This document shows positions 56,905-64,000 of a DNA stretch of 64,000 nucleotides, piece after piece. How positions within the stretch are numbered: the first letter of the stretch is position 1; each line of letters opens with the position of its first letter. The notes below the pieces were generated by a model, which was given only the letters and a program-made list of their open reading frames with translations, made no database searches and was not told the origin of the DNA. The translations under genes were made by a program, and so were the position numbers. Origin of the DNA: Roseiarcus sp963730555 (GTDB lineage: Bacteria; Pseudomonadota; Alphaproteobacteria; Rhizobiales; Beijerinckiaceae); contig CAVSSS010000001.1 in NCBI GenBank assembly GCA_963730555.1, forward strand, positions 1 through 64,000, given 5' to 3'.

Positions 56905-57635
56905 ACTGCCCGCCTCGTCGGCCGCGCATGCTGCGCATCGGCGCCGTCTTCGTCGCTGCCGGCGATTTCTCGCAGCATGTTCAGTTTATTCAGCGCGACC
57001 CTATGACGTCCAGTTGCGTGAATAAGACCCAGTCGGTCAAGACTTGTCATCGTCCGCGAAATGGTCTCGATCGTCAGGCCAAGATAGTCCGCCATGTCGA
57101 GACGACTCATCGGAAGTTCAATTTCCTTGTCGGCCGCGCCCTTGCGATGAACGCCAAGAAGAAAGCTGACGACGCGCTCCTCGGCGCTCTTCCTGCCGAG
57201 GAGCAACATCTGGTCCTGAGCAGCTGACATCTCATCGCAAAGGAGCGCAAACAGTTGCGGCCGCAGAGCTGGCAATTCGTTCACCAACAAAAAGAAGCGG
57301 CCGCGGGAAATGCGTCGAACCTTGACATTGGTGACTGCCTCTGCCGTGAAGAGATAGCGATCTTGAAAAGACACGCCGAGAACGTCCCCAGGATAAACAA
57401 AACCCATGATTGCACGTCGACCGTCCGCCATGACTCTGTAGACCCGCAGGACGCCTTCAAGGACATCGCATATTTGGCGGGCTTCATCGCCTTCCCAGAA
57501 AATCGCTTCCCCTGCCGAAAGCGTCTCGGCCGGCACGCCCTGGAACAGGTCCTTCAGCGTTGGCGCCTTATCGAGTGGAGTGATCGGAGGAGGAAACGCG
57601 TTGCGGGCCAGCGATGCTGCGGTTTGATGGTACAT
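56892..57635 (-). CDS. fixK: FixK-like Crp/Fnr transcription regulator
   Basis: A 247-residue Crp/Fnr protein. The cyclic-nucleotide-type beta-barrel runs from LSAGEAIFWEGDEARQICDV to RRISRGRFFLLVNEL. The helix-turn-helix is MSRLDMADYLGLTIETISRT, with the ETISR recognition helix that reads TTGAT half-sites. There is no N-terminal cysteine cluster, which separates it from oxygen-binding FNR and puts it with FixK, itself controlled by FixL signalling. The ATG at 57635 follows a GAGG site. It is cotranscribed with the overlapping hybrid FixL-like kinase. Expected targets are high-affinity oxidase or microoxic genes outside this window. Confidence 0.85.
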   Translation of the reverse strand: MYHQTAASLARNAFPPPITPLDKAPTLKDLFQGVPAETLSAGEAIFWEGDEARQICDVLEGVLRVYRVMADGRRAIMGFVYPGDVLGVSFQDRYLFTAEAVTNVKVRRISRGRFFLLVNELPALRPQLFALLCDEMSAAQDQMLLLGRKSAEERVVSFLLGVHRKGAADKEIELPMSRLDMADYLGLTIETISRTMTSLDRLGLIHATGRHRVALNKLNMLREIAGSDEDGADAQHARPTRRAVWPN

Positions 57636-57721
57636 CACAACCTCTATCCTTTTTGATAGGGCCATTTAAACGGCGCTACGTCGCCGCCGTATCTCTCGCC
57701 CGTGAAAGTTGGCGCCAATCT

Positions 57722-57737
57722 GTGACAGTGTGTGACA
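57722..57737 (+). promoter_or_regulatory. Direct-repeat candidate operator for the OmpR-type regulator
   Basis: GTGACA occurs twice with a four-base spacer (GTGACA-GTGT-GTGACA) about 90 bases upstream of fixK, in the divergent interval with the OmpR-type regulator. OmpR/PhoB proteins bind direct repeats with about one helical turn between half-sites. The R. etli FxkR K-box is, as I recall, GTTACA-N4-GTTACA, one base different per half. The repeat reads towards the regulator gene, not fixK, so orientation is unexplained. Inference only. Confidence 0.45.
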
Positions 57738-57825
57738 TTAATCCTTGCCCAATCCCCAAATCAGTGGAGTGGACCGCGAAAGTGAGACCCAGGTAGATGG
57801 GTGATATGGCTTCCAAGGGGGGCAC

Positions 57826-58080
57826 ATGTCGCAAGCATCGCCGCGGAAGCTTTCCGTAGATTTCAAGGTTGGCTCGCGGTTACAGGTTCGAGCCAGGGAG
57901 ATGGGCGCCGGGCTGTCGCGCGGAGCAGAGGTTGCGTCGCAGCTAATCTATCAGTGGCGTAAAGCCGATCAGGCCTATGTCGCCGCCGGTTTCAATCGCA
58001 AGCGTGGACGAAGGCTGGGGTGGGACGTTCCGCCGCCGTCCCTCGCCGTCCTTACTGGCCTCCTCGGACGCCGGCCTGGC
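57826..58080 (+). pseudogene. Transposase helix-turn-helix remnant
   Basis: A frame containing VASQLIYQWRKADQAYVAAG resembles the recognition helix of an IS3/IS66-type OrfA, preceded by a degraded N-terminus. It is inserted between the divergent fixK and response-regulator genes. Too short and degraded for a family call. Confidence 0.35.
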
Positions 58081-58109
58081 GATTGCAGGAAGCGGGGACG
58101 ATTTTGCCC

Positions 58110-58844
58110 ATGAGTGACCGAGCAAATCAGGCTGCGCATATTCTCGTCGTCGACGACGATCCGCGCATCCGCCAGATGTTGGTCCGCTATTTTGAGCAGG
58201 AGGGATATCGGGTCAGTTTGGCCGCGAACGGCACAGCCATGCGCGCACAACTCAACGCCTTGCAGATTGACGTTATTTTGCTCGATATCATTATGCCGGG
58301 CGAGGACGGACTGACACTGGCTCGCGAGGTTAGAGCGAATTCCGATGTCGGAATAATCATGCTGACCGGTCGAGACGATGTGCTCGACCGCGTCGTCGGC
58401 CTTGAAGTCGGTGCAGACGATTACATCGCCAAGCCCTTTCACCTGCGCGAGGTGTTGGCGCGCGTCAAGAGCCTTCAGCGGCGGCGAAGGCCTGCGGACC
58501 GGGCCATCCGAAACGAAGAGGGTGCAGAAAAGGTCATTCGATACGATGGGTGGACTCTCGACATTGGCCGCAGGCAGCTTATTTCGCCAATCGGTGAAAA
58601 TATCGTGCTCACCACTGGCGAATTCGATCTCCTTGCCGCACTCGCAAGACATCCTGGGCGAGTCTGCGGCCGAGAAGTTTTAATGGAGCTCACTCGAGGG
58701 CGCAGTTGGGAAGCGTTCGACCGAACGATCGATGCTCAAATCGCCCGGCTGAGAAAAAAGATCGAGTTGGACCCCCAAAATCCGACGACCGTCAAATCGG
58801 TGCGCGGGGTCGGATATGTGTTTACCGGCAGAGTTGATCGATAG
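58110..58844 (+). CDS. OmpR/PhoB-family response regulator, FxkR-like candidate
   Basis: A 244-residue two-domain regulator. The receiver has ILVVDDDPRIRQMLVRYFEQ (acidic pocket), VILLDIIMPGEDGLTLAREV (phospho-acceptor Asp), MLTGR and DDYIAKPFHLREVLARV (Lys). The winged helix at residues 150-240 has RQLISPIGENIVLTTGEFDL, SWEAFDRTIDAQIARLRKKI and VKSVRGVGYVFTG, the OmpR effector fold. The ATG at 58110 excludes 30 upstream codons that belong to the remnant. Its position divergent from fixK and hybrid FixL matches the R. etli hFixL-FxkR-FixK arrangement, where FxkR is an OmpR-type regulator. That role is inferred from context. Confidence 0.85.
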   Translation: MSDRANQAAHILVVDDDPRIRQMLVRYFEQEGYRVSLAANGTAMRAQLNALQIDVILLDIIMPGEDGLTLAREVRANSDVGIIMLTGRDDVLDRVVGLEVGADDYIAKPFHLREVLARVKSLQRRRRPADRAIRNEEGAEKVIRYDGWTLDIGRRQLISPIGENIVLTTGEFDLLAALARHPGRVCGREVLMELTRGRSWEAFDRTIDAQIARLRKKIELDPQNPTTVKSVRGVGYVFTGRVDR

Positions 58845-58849
58845 CCGCG

Positions 58850-59576
58850 GCGACTGAGATCGGGTGCGCGCCGACCGCCTTTGCCATCTCGGCGACGCTC
58901 ACCCCGGCCGGTAGGAACAGGCTCTCATCGGTCCGCTCAGTCGCTTCGCGCGTCAATCGGTCGGCCCAAAGGTCAGGCTCCAGGCAGCGAAATCGAATGC
59001 CTGTGCAAGCCGATTTGTTGCATTCGGAGCGAAGGAAGCCAATGAGCTCGGTCGCTACGCCTCCGTGATCGAAGCACCGATGCCCGATTTGCCCATCATA
59101 TTCAGGTCCGACTGCCACTGCCGCGAGGAGATGGGGTCCCGTCATCGTCACCTTGACTGGCTTTGCGAGCAAAAGTGGAGACGGTTTTGAACTCATCGAC
59201 TAGACCGAGGTCGATGTTATCGGTTATCGGCCCTCAACAGATCGCTGTCGGGTGAAAAACGTTCGGTTCGTACCGGGTTACCGGCTTCGGTTTGGTGTCA
59301 CCTTGGAAGGACGGAATTTTCTGCCAGAAATGGTTCAGCATCGCATTCGGCGGCGAGTGCCGGTTATGGCGCCGGCGATGCATTTCACCGCCTGTGATCA
59401 CGTCAATCCCAGCGATCCCTTGCTCGAGGATGGCCGCTTGGCTTCCACGCAACTGGGTATCGCCGAGATCGCCTTCTGCCAGTTGGCCAAGAGCGACTAG
59501 GCGGTCAAGAGCTTCGTACCACCGCGGCACGCTGTGCGTGCTGGCGACACGCCTTGTTAGGCAGCCACGGCCGCAT
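58850..59576 (-). pseudogene. MetE-family methionine synthase-like gene, decayed
   Basis: Pieces of a cobalamin-independent methionine synthase family protein occur in order: THSVPRWYEALDRLVALGQL, EQGIAGIDVITGGEMHRR, NRHSPPNAMLNHFWQKIPSF and PVTRYEPNVFHPTAIC, then after a frameshift KPVKVTMTGPHLLAAVAVGP and EYDGQIGHRCFDHGG. The segment that should lie between TGPHLLA and EYDGQIGHR, about 100 residues with metal ligands, is missing, so an internal deletion occurred. The tail down to 58850 is not recognisable. Non-functional. Confidence 0.75.
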
Positions 59577-60048
59577 CGTTTCGCTGACCCTTCCGATGAG
59601 GGTGAGGGCGCAAGTGATCTTCAGCCCCCCCACGTGGGCGACGTCGGCGCGGAACGGGAACGTGCGTGTGGAAATTGAAGTCCCTCAACGCCCCAACATC
59701 CAAATGTTCGCGCGCCGCGATCGTCGACCAGTCATCAGAGTCCAGCACCGGAATTTCTCGACCACCCTTGAGCGGCCATAGCCCGCGCTTCTGCGCCGGA
59801 TTGTCAGGGACCTTGACGTTGACCATCATTGCTCCCGCGTAATGGACCAGTCATCGGGATCAAACGAGGCGCAGCGACGACATGCGCTTATCCGCTGAGC
59901 GTGGCAGAGAAGCCTTTTTCCTCGCGACTATCGCCGTCTCGTGCAGGTCGCAGTGACGGAACTCACACTGCACTGATAAATCCGCGTACTCGACGGGACC
60001 GGGCAGGAGGGTCAGTTCCGTGTCGCTGCGCCAATCTCGCCGCGACGC
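59577..60048. other. Short frames, no supported gene
   Basis: A 90-codon frame on the complement at 59557-59829 begins VNVKVPDNPAQKRGLWPLKG and ALRDFNFHTHVP, which looks natural before degenerating. It could be the truncated gene upstream of the MetE-like relic. I do not recognise it. The remainder up to galT holds nothing I can identify. Confidence 0.35.
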
Positions 60049-61077
60049 CTATCCCGCCGCCTCCCTCAACTTGGCCGCTGCCGCCTCGGGGGTAATGTCC
60101 CGTTGGGGGGAGCCCAGCATTTCGAAGCCGACCATGAATTTCCGGATCGTCGCGGAGCGCAGCAGCGGCGGGTAGAAATGCGCGTGCATCTGCCATTCGG
60201 CGTGCACGGCGCCATCGGTCGGCTTCTGGTGGAAGCCCATTGAATAGGGGAATGGCGCATCGAACAAGCTGTCATAAAGCTTGGTCAGTCGAGATAAAGC
60301 CTGTGCCAGCGAAGTTCTTTCGCCAGCGCTCATCTCGTCAAATCCGCCGATCCGGCGCCGCGGCAGGATCAGGGTCTCGAACGGCCAGTTCGCCCAGAAC
60401 GGCACGACAACGCAAAAATCGTCATTGCCGAGAACGACGCGCTCGACGTGCTGAAGCTCCTGCGCGAGATAGTCGAGGAGCAGCGGCCGGCGATGCTTAA
60501 GGAGATATTCGCTTTGGCGATGGGTCTCTTTCTCCAGCTCGTTCGGCAGGTGGCGGGTGGCCCAGATCTGGCCATGAGGATGCGGATTCGAGGCGCCCAT
60601 CATCTCGCCTCGATTCTCGAAAATCTGCACAGAGTTGATGTCGGGCAGACTGCCTAGCGCGATCGTCTCCTCGACCCAGACATCGACCACGCGCTCGATG
60701 TCGGCGACCGTCATGCCAGATAGGGTCAGATCGTGACGCGGGGAAAAGCAGAGCACTCGGCAGCGTCCCAATTCCCCTTCCGCGACGAGCAACCCATCCC
60801 TTTCCTCATGGGTCGGCGCGTCGGGTTGCAACGCCGGAAAATCATTGTCGAACACGAAGGTGTGCCGGTAGCCGGGATTGCGGGCGCCGTTCGCGCGCGC
60901 GTTGCCTGGGCAAAGATAGCAGTTGGGGTCGTGGGTCAGCGCAGCCGGCGCTGCGGTCGCCTCGCGCTTGCCCTGCCACGGGCGCTGCGCGCGATGCGGC
61001 GACACCAAAACCCATTCGCCGGTCAGCGGATTGAGGCGGCGGTGCGAGGCGCCCCGGAGCTCATCAAAGCTCGCCAC
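60049..61077 (-). CDS. galT: Galactose-1-phosphate uridylyltransferase
   Basis: A 342-residue Leloir-pathway enzyme that swaps uridylyl groups between UDP-glucose and galactose-1-phosphate. N-terminal RRLNPLTGEWVLVSPHRAQR and NCYLCPGNARANG carry the arginine and zinc-binding residues. The active site is SNPHPHGQIWATRHLPNELE, the HPHGQ motif with the nucleophilic histidine. FWANWPFETLILPRRRIGGF and AEWQMHAHFYPPLLRSA follow, both conserved. It lies 11 bases downstream of galK on the same strand, one operon. Intact; provides UDP-galactose, the precursor of UDP-galactofuranose made by the mutase at the other end of the window. Confidence 0.95.
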   Translation of the reverse strand: MASFDELRGASHRRLNPLTGEWVLVSPHRAQRPWQGKREATAAPAALTHDPNCYLCPGNARANGARNPGYRHTFVFDNDFPALQPDAPTHEERDGLLVAEGELGRCRVLCFSPRHDLTLSGMTVADIERVVDVWVEETIALGSLPDINSVQIFENRGEMMGASNPHPHGQIWATRHLPNELEKETHRQSEYLLKHRRPLLLDYLAQELQHVERVVLGNDDFCVVVPFWANWPFETLILPRRRIGGFDEMSAGERTSLAQALSRLTKLYDSLFDAPFPYSMGFHQKPTDGAVHAEWQMHAHFYPPLLRSATIRKFMVGFEMLGSPQRDITPEAAAAKLREAAG

Positions 61078-61088
61078 TCATCCGCTCC

Positions 61089-62249
61089 TCACACCGGGAT
61101 CAGGCCAGCGCCATCGGAGGGCGCACAGACGAAGATATCCGTATCCAGCCCAGTTGCAATTCGATAGCCGTCGGTCAGAATTTGCGACGCCTTGTCGACC
61201 GCGGACGCTTCGAGCAGGCTGACCGTGCAACCGCCAAAGCCGCCGCCCGTCATGCGCGAACCGTAGACGCCCTTGACCGTCTGGGCGAGGCCCGCCAGCA
61301 TGTCGACCTCAGGACAGGTGATCTCAAAGTCATCCCGCATGGAGATGTGGGAATCGTTCATGGCGCGTCCGCAGGCGACAAAATCGCCGGCCTCGAGCGC
61401 GCGCTCGGCTTCCAAAACGCGCGCGTTCTCGGTGACGATGTGGCGACAACGGCGGTAGACGAGGTCCGGCAGCTTGCGTCGTTTGGCTTCGAGCTGCTGC
61501 GGCGTCACGTCGCGCAACGCCTGGATCGGCCCCAGGTAGCGGCTGAGCAGCCTCACCCCCTCCTCGCAAGCCTCGCGCCGCAAATTGTACTCGCCGCCGG
61601 CATGCTGATGGCGGACCCCGCTGTTGGCGATGAGGAGCCGCAAGTTTGGCGCGATGGCGACATGGCGGGAGCTAAGACTGCGGCAATCGATCAAGAGCGC
61701 ATGCCCGGCGACGCCGCAGCAGGCGATATATTGATCCATCACTCCGCAGCGCATGCCGACAAAATCATTTTCCGCCCGCTGGCAGATCCTGGCGATCTTG
61801 ATCGGATCGAACGGCAGGTCGCTTTGAGTGAGCAAGGCATGCGCGACCGAGACTTCGAGCGCCGCCGAGGAGCTTAAGCCCGCGCCGATCGGGACATCAC
61901 TCCAGACGATGAGGTCGGCGCCGGAAAGCGTGAGTCCGCTCCTCTCGAGCATCAGCGCGACCCCAATGACGTAGTCGGACCAGTCGCCGCTCGGACCTTC
62001 AGGCGGCGCATCGAGATCGAACTCAAGCGTCTCGTCCATGATCATGGAATAGACCGCGAGGCGCCGGTCGGGCCGTGGCGAGGCTGCGGTCAGAGTGGCG
62101 AATTCGAGCGCCGCCGGCATGACAAAGCCGTCATTATAGTCAGTATGCTCACCGATCAGATTGACGCGGCCAGGCGCGCGACTGACCGTAGGCGCGCGAC
62201 CGAACCGATAGGCGAACTCGACCGCAAGGTCGCGCGCCTGAACGCTCAT
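61089..62249 (-). CDS. galK: Galactokinase
   Basis: A 386-residue GHMP kinase that phosphorylates galactose to galactose-1-phosphate. Substrate motif GRVNLIGEHTDYNDGFVMPA is near residue 30, the ATP-binding GAGLSSSAALEVSVAHALL near 130, and SRMTGGGFGGCTVSLLEAS near the C-terminus. The catalytic Asp lies in GMRCGVMDQYIACCG. The ATG at 62249 follows a GGAGGAA site; the longer frame to 62345 is not needed. Usual length for the family. First gene of the galK-galT operon. Confidence 0.95.
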   Translation of the reverse strand: MSVQARDLAVEFAYRFGRAPTVSRAPGRVNLIGEHTDYNDGFVMPAALEFATLTAASPRPDRRLAVYSMIMDETLEFDLDAPPEGPSGDWSDYVIGVALMLERSGLTLSGADLIVWSDVPIGAGLSSSAALEVSVAHALLTQSDLPFDPIKIARICQRAENDFVGMRCGVMDQYIACCGVAGHALLIDCRSLSSRHVAIAPNLRLLIANSGVRHQHAGGEYNLRREACEEGVRLLSRYLGPIQALRDVTPQQLEAKRRKLPDLVYRRCRHIVTENARVLEAERALEAGDFVACGRAMNDSHISMRDDFEITCPEVDMLAGLAQTVKGVYGSRMTGGGFGGCTVSLLEASAVDKASQILTDGYRIATGLDTDIFVCAPSDGAGLIPV

Positions 62250-62481
62250 CAAAATTCCTCCCATAGGCGAAGTGGAAGCCGCGGCGCCGTCTGCGTCAAG
62301 CAAGCTCCTCCGATCTCGCAACGACCGTGATTTTATCCGTCTCATCTGGTGAAAACAGATTGACGCTCCCTCAGCCCCTACTCAGACGGCCCGTTCTGTG
62401 ACGCGCGTCACGGCAGTCCGACGAACAAAATGATTTCTAGCCGTCGACCACAAGACGCCCAGCCTTCGTGGGAGTGGACAC

Positions 62482-62754
62482 ATGGCACATTTCAACACTG
62501 GCCCAAGCGTCGTCGAACGCGCTCAAGGTTCGCGGCCCTTTGCTTTTTCAACCTACGCCAAGCGAACGGCACTTTTGATTGCGCCGTACGCGCTGTCCCT
62601 GATCCCCCGACTGACTTGCGCTTTCCAGGCTTTGCGCCAACGAGAGCGGGACCGAGTGGAGCTTGCGCGAATGTCGCGCTCTGAGCTTCGCGATATCCGC
62701 CTCTCGCCATCGGATCGCTGGGCGGAAATAAGCAAGCCTTTCTGGCGCAAGTAG
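62482..62754 (+). CDS. DUF1127 domain protein
   Basis: A 90-residue protein with a basic middle (RLTCAFQALRQRERDRVELA) and the DUF1127 core RMSRSELRDIRLSPSDRWAE near the C-terminus. Such YjiS-like small proteins are common in Hyphomicrobiales; some regulate phosphate or small-RNA metabolism. A distinct role cannot be assigned here. Confidence 0.75.
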   Translation: MAHFNTGPSVVERAQGSRPFAFSTYAKRTALLIAPYALSLIPRLTCAFQALRQRERDRVELARMSRSELRDIRLSPSDRWAEISKPFWRK

Positions 62755-62823
62755 TTTGAGCCACGGGTCGGCTGTCCAGGGCGTGGGCGAATAGTCGCAG
62801 CGGCGCAATAGGGTACGCAAACT

Positions 62824-64000
62824 TCATCTCGCAAGCCGAAGCGCGCGCTGCGCTCGCCTGAGGAGGCTGGCAGGCATTGCGCCAGTGAGCCAGAGCCCAA
62901 GGCCCAGTGCGGCAAAGTAAACCAAGGCCCCGATGACGATCAGACCTATGAGTCGCGTCTCGCGAGCGAAGCGGGGTAGATGCGCCAAGAGCGTCACGAG
63001 CGGTCCATCGGCCAGCGTCAGAGCAAGCGCAAGCGCCGCCGCGGCGAACAGCGTCGCCGCAGCGGTGGCGAGCAAGCGGTCATCCGGGGCCGTCCAACCA
63101 CGCCGGCGGGCGAGCGCGAAAACGCCGGCCACCTTGATCCAGAGGCCCACCGCGGTCGCGAGCGCCAAGCCCGGCGCGCCCAGCGGACGGAACAGCGCGA
63201 TCTTGAGCGCCACGTTAACCACAACGCCTATAAGCGTTACCTTGAGCGGCGTCGCCGTGTCGCCACGCGACAAGAAGCTCGCCGCCGCGATGCGATCGAC
63301 AAACAGAGCCGGCATGCCAAGCGCATAGGCTGCGAGCACCCCTGCGGCCTCATGGGTCGCATTGGCCTTGAAGGCGCCGTGCTCGAAGGCGACGGCGACA
63401 ATGAGGTCGGGAATCAGCAGGAACGCGACCACGAAAGGCGCGCCCAGCGCCAGCGTCAGCGAAGCGGCGCGGTTCTGGGCGGCGAGCGCGCCCTTTTCGT
63501 CGCCGAGGGCGACGAGAGCGGACATTTCTCTCAAGAGCACCGAGCCGGTCGCTATGACGATCACTCCGCCGGGCAACTGATAAAGCCGGTCGGCGTAGCT
63601 GATGGCGGAGAGGCCGCCGGTTGGCAGGAGCGAGCCGACGATCTGGTCGGCGAGCGCGCCGATCTGATAGCTCGCGGAAATGCCGATCGCCGGCCCCAGC
63701 ATCCAAAGGAACTTGCGGATGTCGGGCGTCCAGCGCGGCCAGGTCAGGCGCTCCAGGAGCCCGCGCCGGCGGGCATCCGCCATCACGATGACAAGCTGGG
63801 TCACGCCGGAGGCGAGAAACCCCCAACTCGCCATGCTGGCGACGCCCGGCGAGACCTTCGGAAAAAATGCGGCGACAGCCAGAAACGCAATCATGCATAT
63901 GTTGGCCGCGACGGGCGCAAAAGCCGGCGTCCCCCACGCGTTGTTGGCGTTGAGCGTCCCCTGATGAAGCGCGAAAACGGCGATGAAGGCGATATAGGGG
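62824..64000 (-). CDS. murJ: Lipid II flippase MurJ, C-terminal part
   Basis: The frame runs off the right edge, so the N-terminal part of this MOP-family flippase is outside the window. Visible are helices such as ANICMIAFLAVAAFFPKVSP, FLWMLGPAIGISASYQIGAL with SLLPTGGLSAISYADRLYQL, and FVDRIAAASFLSRGDTATPL, which are MurJ-typical. The C-terminus ends in a basic RRAQRALRLAR tail. It moves lipid II across the inner membrane for peptidoglycan synthesis. Essential housekeeping gene, marking the return to core chromosome. Confidence 0.92.
   Translation of the reverse strand, partial: PYIAFIAVFALHQGTLNANNAWGTPAFAPVAANICMIAFLAVAAFFPKVSPGVASMASWGFLASGVTQLVIVMADARRRGLLERLTWPRWTPDIRKFLWMLGPAIGISASYQIGALADQIVGSLLPTGGLSAISYADRLYQLPGGVIVIATGSVLLREMSALVALGDEKGALAAQNRAASLTLALGAPFVVAFLLIPDLIVAVAFEHGAFKANATHEAAGVLAAYALGMPALFVDRIAAASFLSRGDTATPLKVTLIGVVVNVALKIALFRPLGAPGLALATAVGLWIKVAGVFALARRRGWTAPDDRLLATAAATLFAAAALALALTLADGPLVTLLAHLPRFARETRLIGLIVIGALVYFAALGLGLWLTGAMPASLLRRAQRALRLAR

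Noticed and set aside
57880..57910. GGTTCGAGCC-like stretch resembling a tRNA T-loop.
   Set aside because: No matching acceptor, D or anticodon arms could be built around it.

Overview
The window reads as a GC-rich alphaproteobacterial chromosome, most likely Hyphomicrobiales (Rhizobiales). Support comes from a FixK-type regulator overlapping a hybrid FixL-like heme-PAS kinase, a DUF1127 protein, hypothetical families common in Bradyrhizobium-like genomes (50.5-51.7 kb), and IS66, IS30, IS110 and IS630 elements typical of that order. I cannot name the genus. No rRNA, tRNA or CRISPR array was found.

About 0-48 kb is a surface-polysaccharide region heavily reworked by mobile elements. It opens with the 3' end of a UDP-galactopyranose mutase gene and a convergent family-2 glycosyltransferase. 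A decayed stretch follows (broken repeat protein, broken second fmt-like gene, two serine recombinases, group II intron reverse-transcriptase remnant). The glycan genes proper are: three paralogous GT2 enzymes plus a fragment (7.5, 10.9, 37.5 and 42.6 kb), two paralogous beta-helix exported proteins (8.7 and 13.2 kb), three methyltransferases and a fragment, a Wzx-type flippase, a GT4, a WbsX/GH99-like gene in one broken and one partial copy, another GT2, two O-antigen polymerase/ligase paralogues (32.3 intact, 45.5 broken), a hexapeptide acyltransferase with an SDR reductase, a PEP-CTERM protein, a GT8, an FkbM tail, and the remains of the export genes wza and wzz. Together they describe making, flipping, polymerising, decorating and exporting an exopolysaccharide or O-antigen. 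Many of these genes carry single-base frameshifts or C-to-T stops.

The same region is a record of rearrangement. It holds an inverted repeat of about 0.7 kb (11.4/37.3 kb), a 510-bp direct repeat (22.7/44.9 kb), a 131-bp direct repeat (40.5/45.4 kb), a 196-bp tandem duplication (42.2 kb), a near-identical tract shared by the polymerase paralogues, an IS66 with an 8-bp target duplication at the last codons of an IS110 transposase, and two IS30 copies each with a 3-bp target duplication.

About 49-59.6 kb is regulatory and hypothetical: an HNH protein, two co-transcribed hypotheticals, an MHYT-GGDEF-EAL protein, and an oxygen-sensing cassette (hybrid FixL, FixK, divergent OmpR-type regulator) with a direct-repeat candidate operator between the divergent genes. 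A MetE-family pseudogene follows. About 60-64 kb is ordinary chromosome: galK-galT, a DUF1127 gene and murJ.
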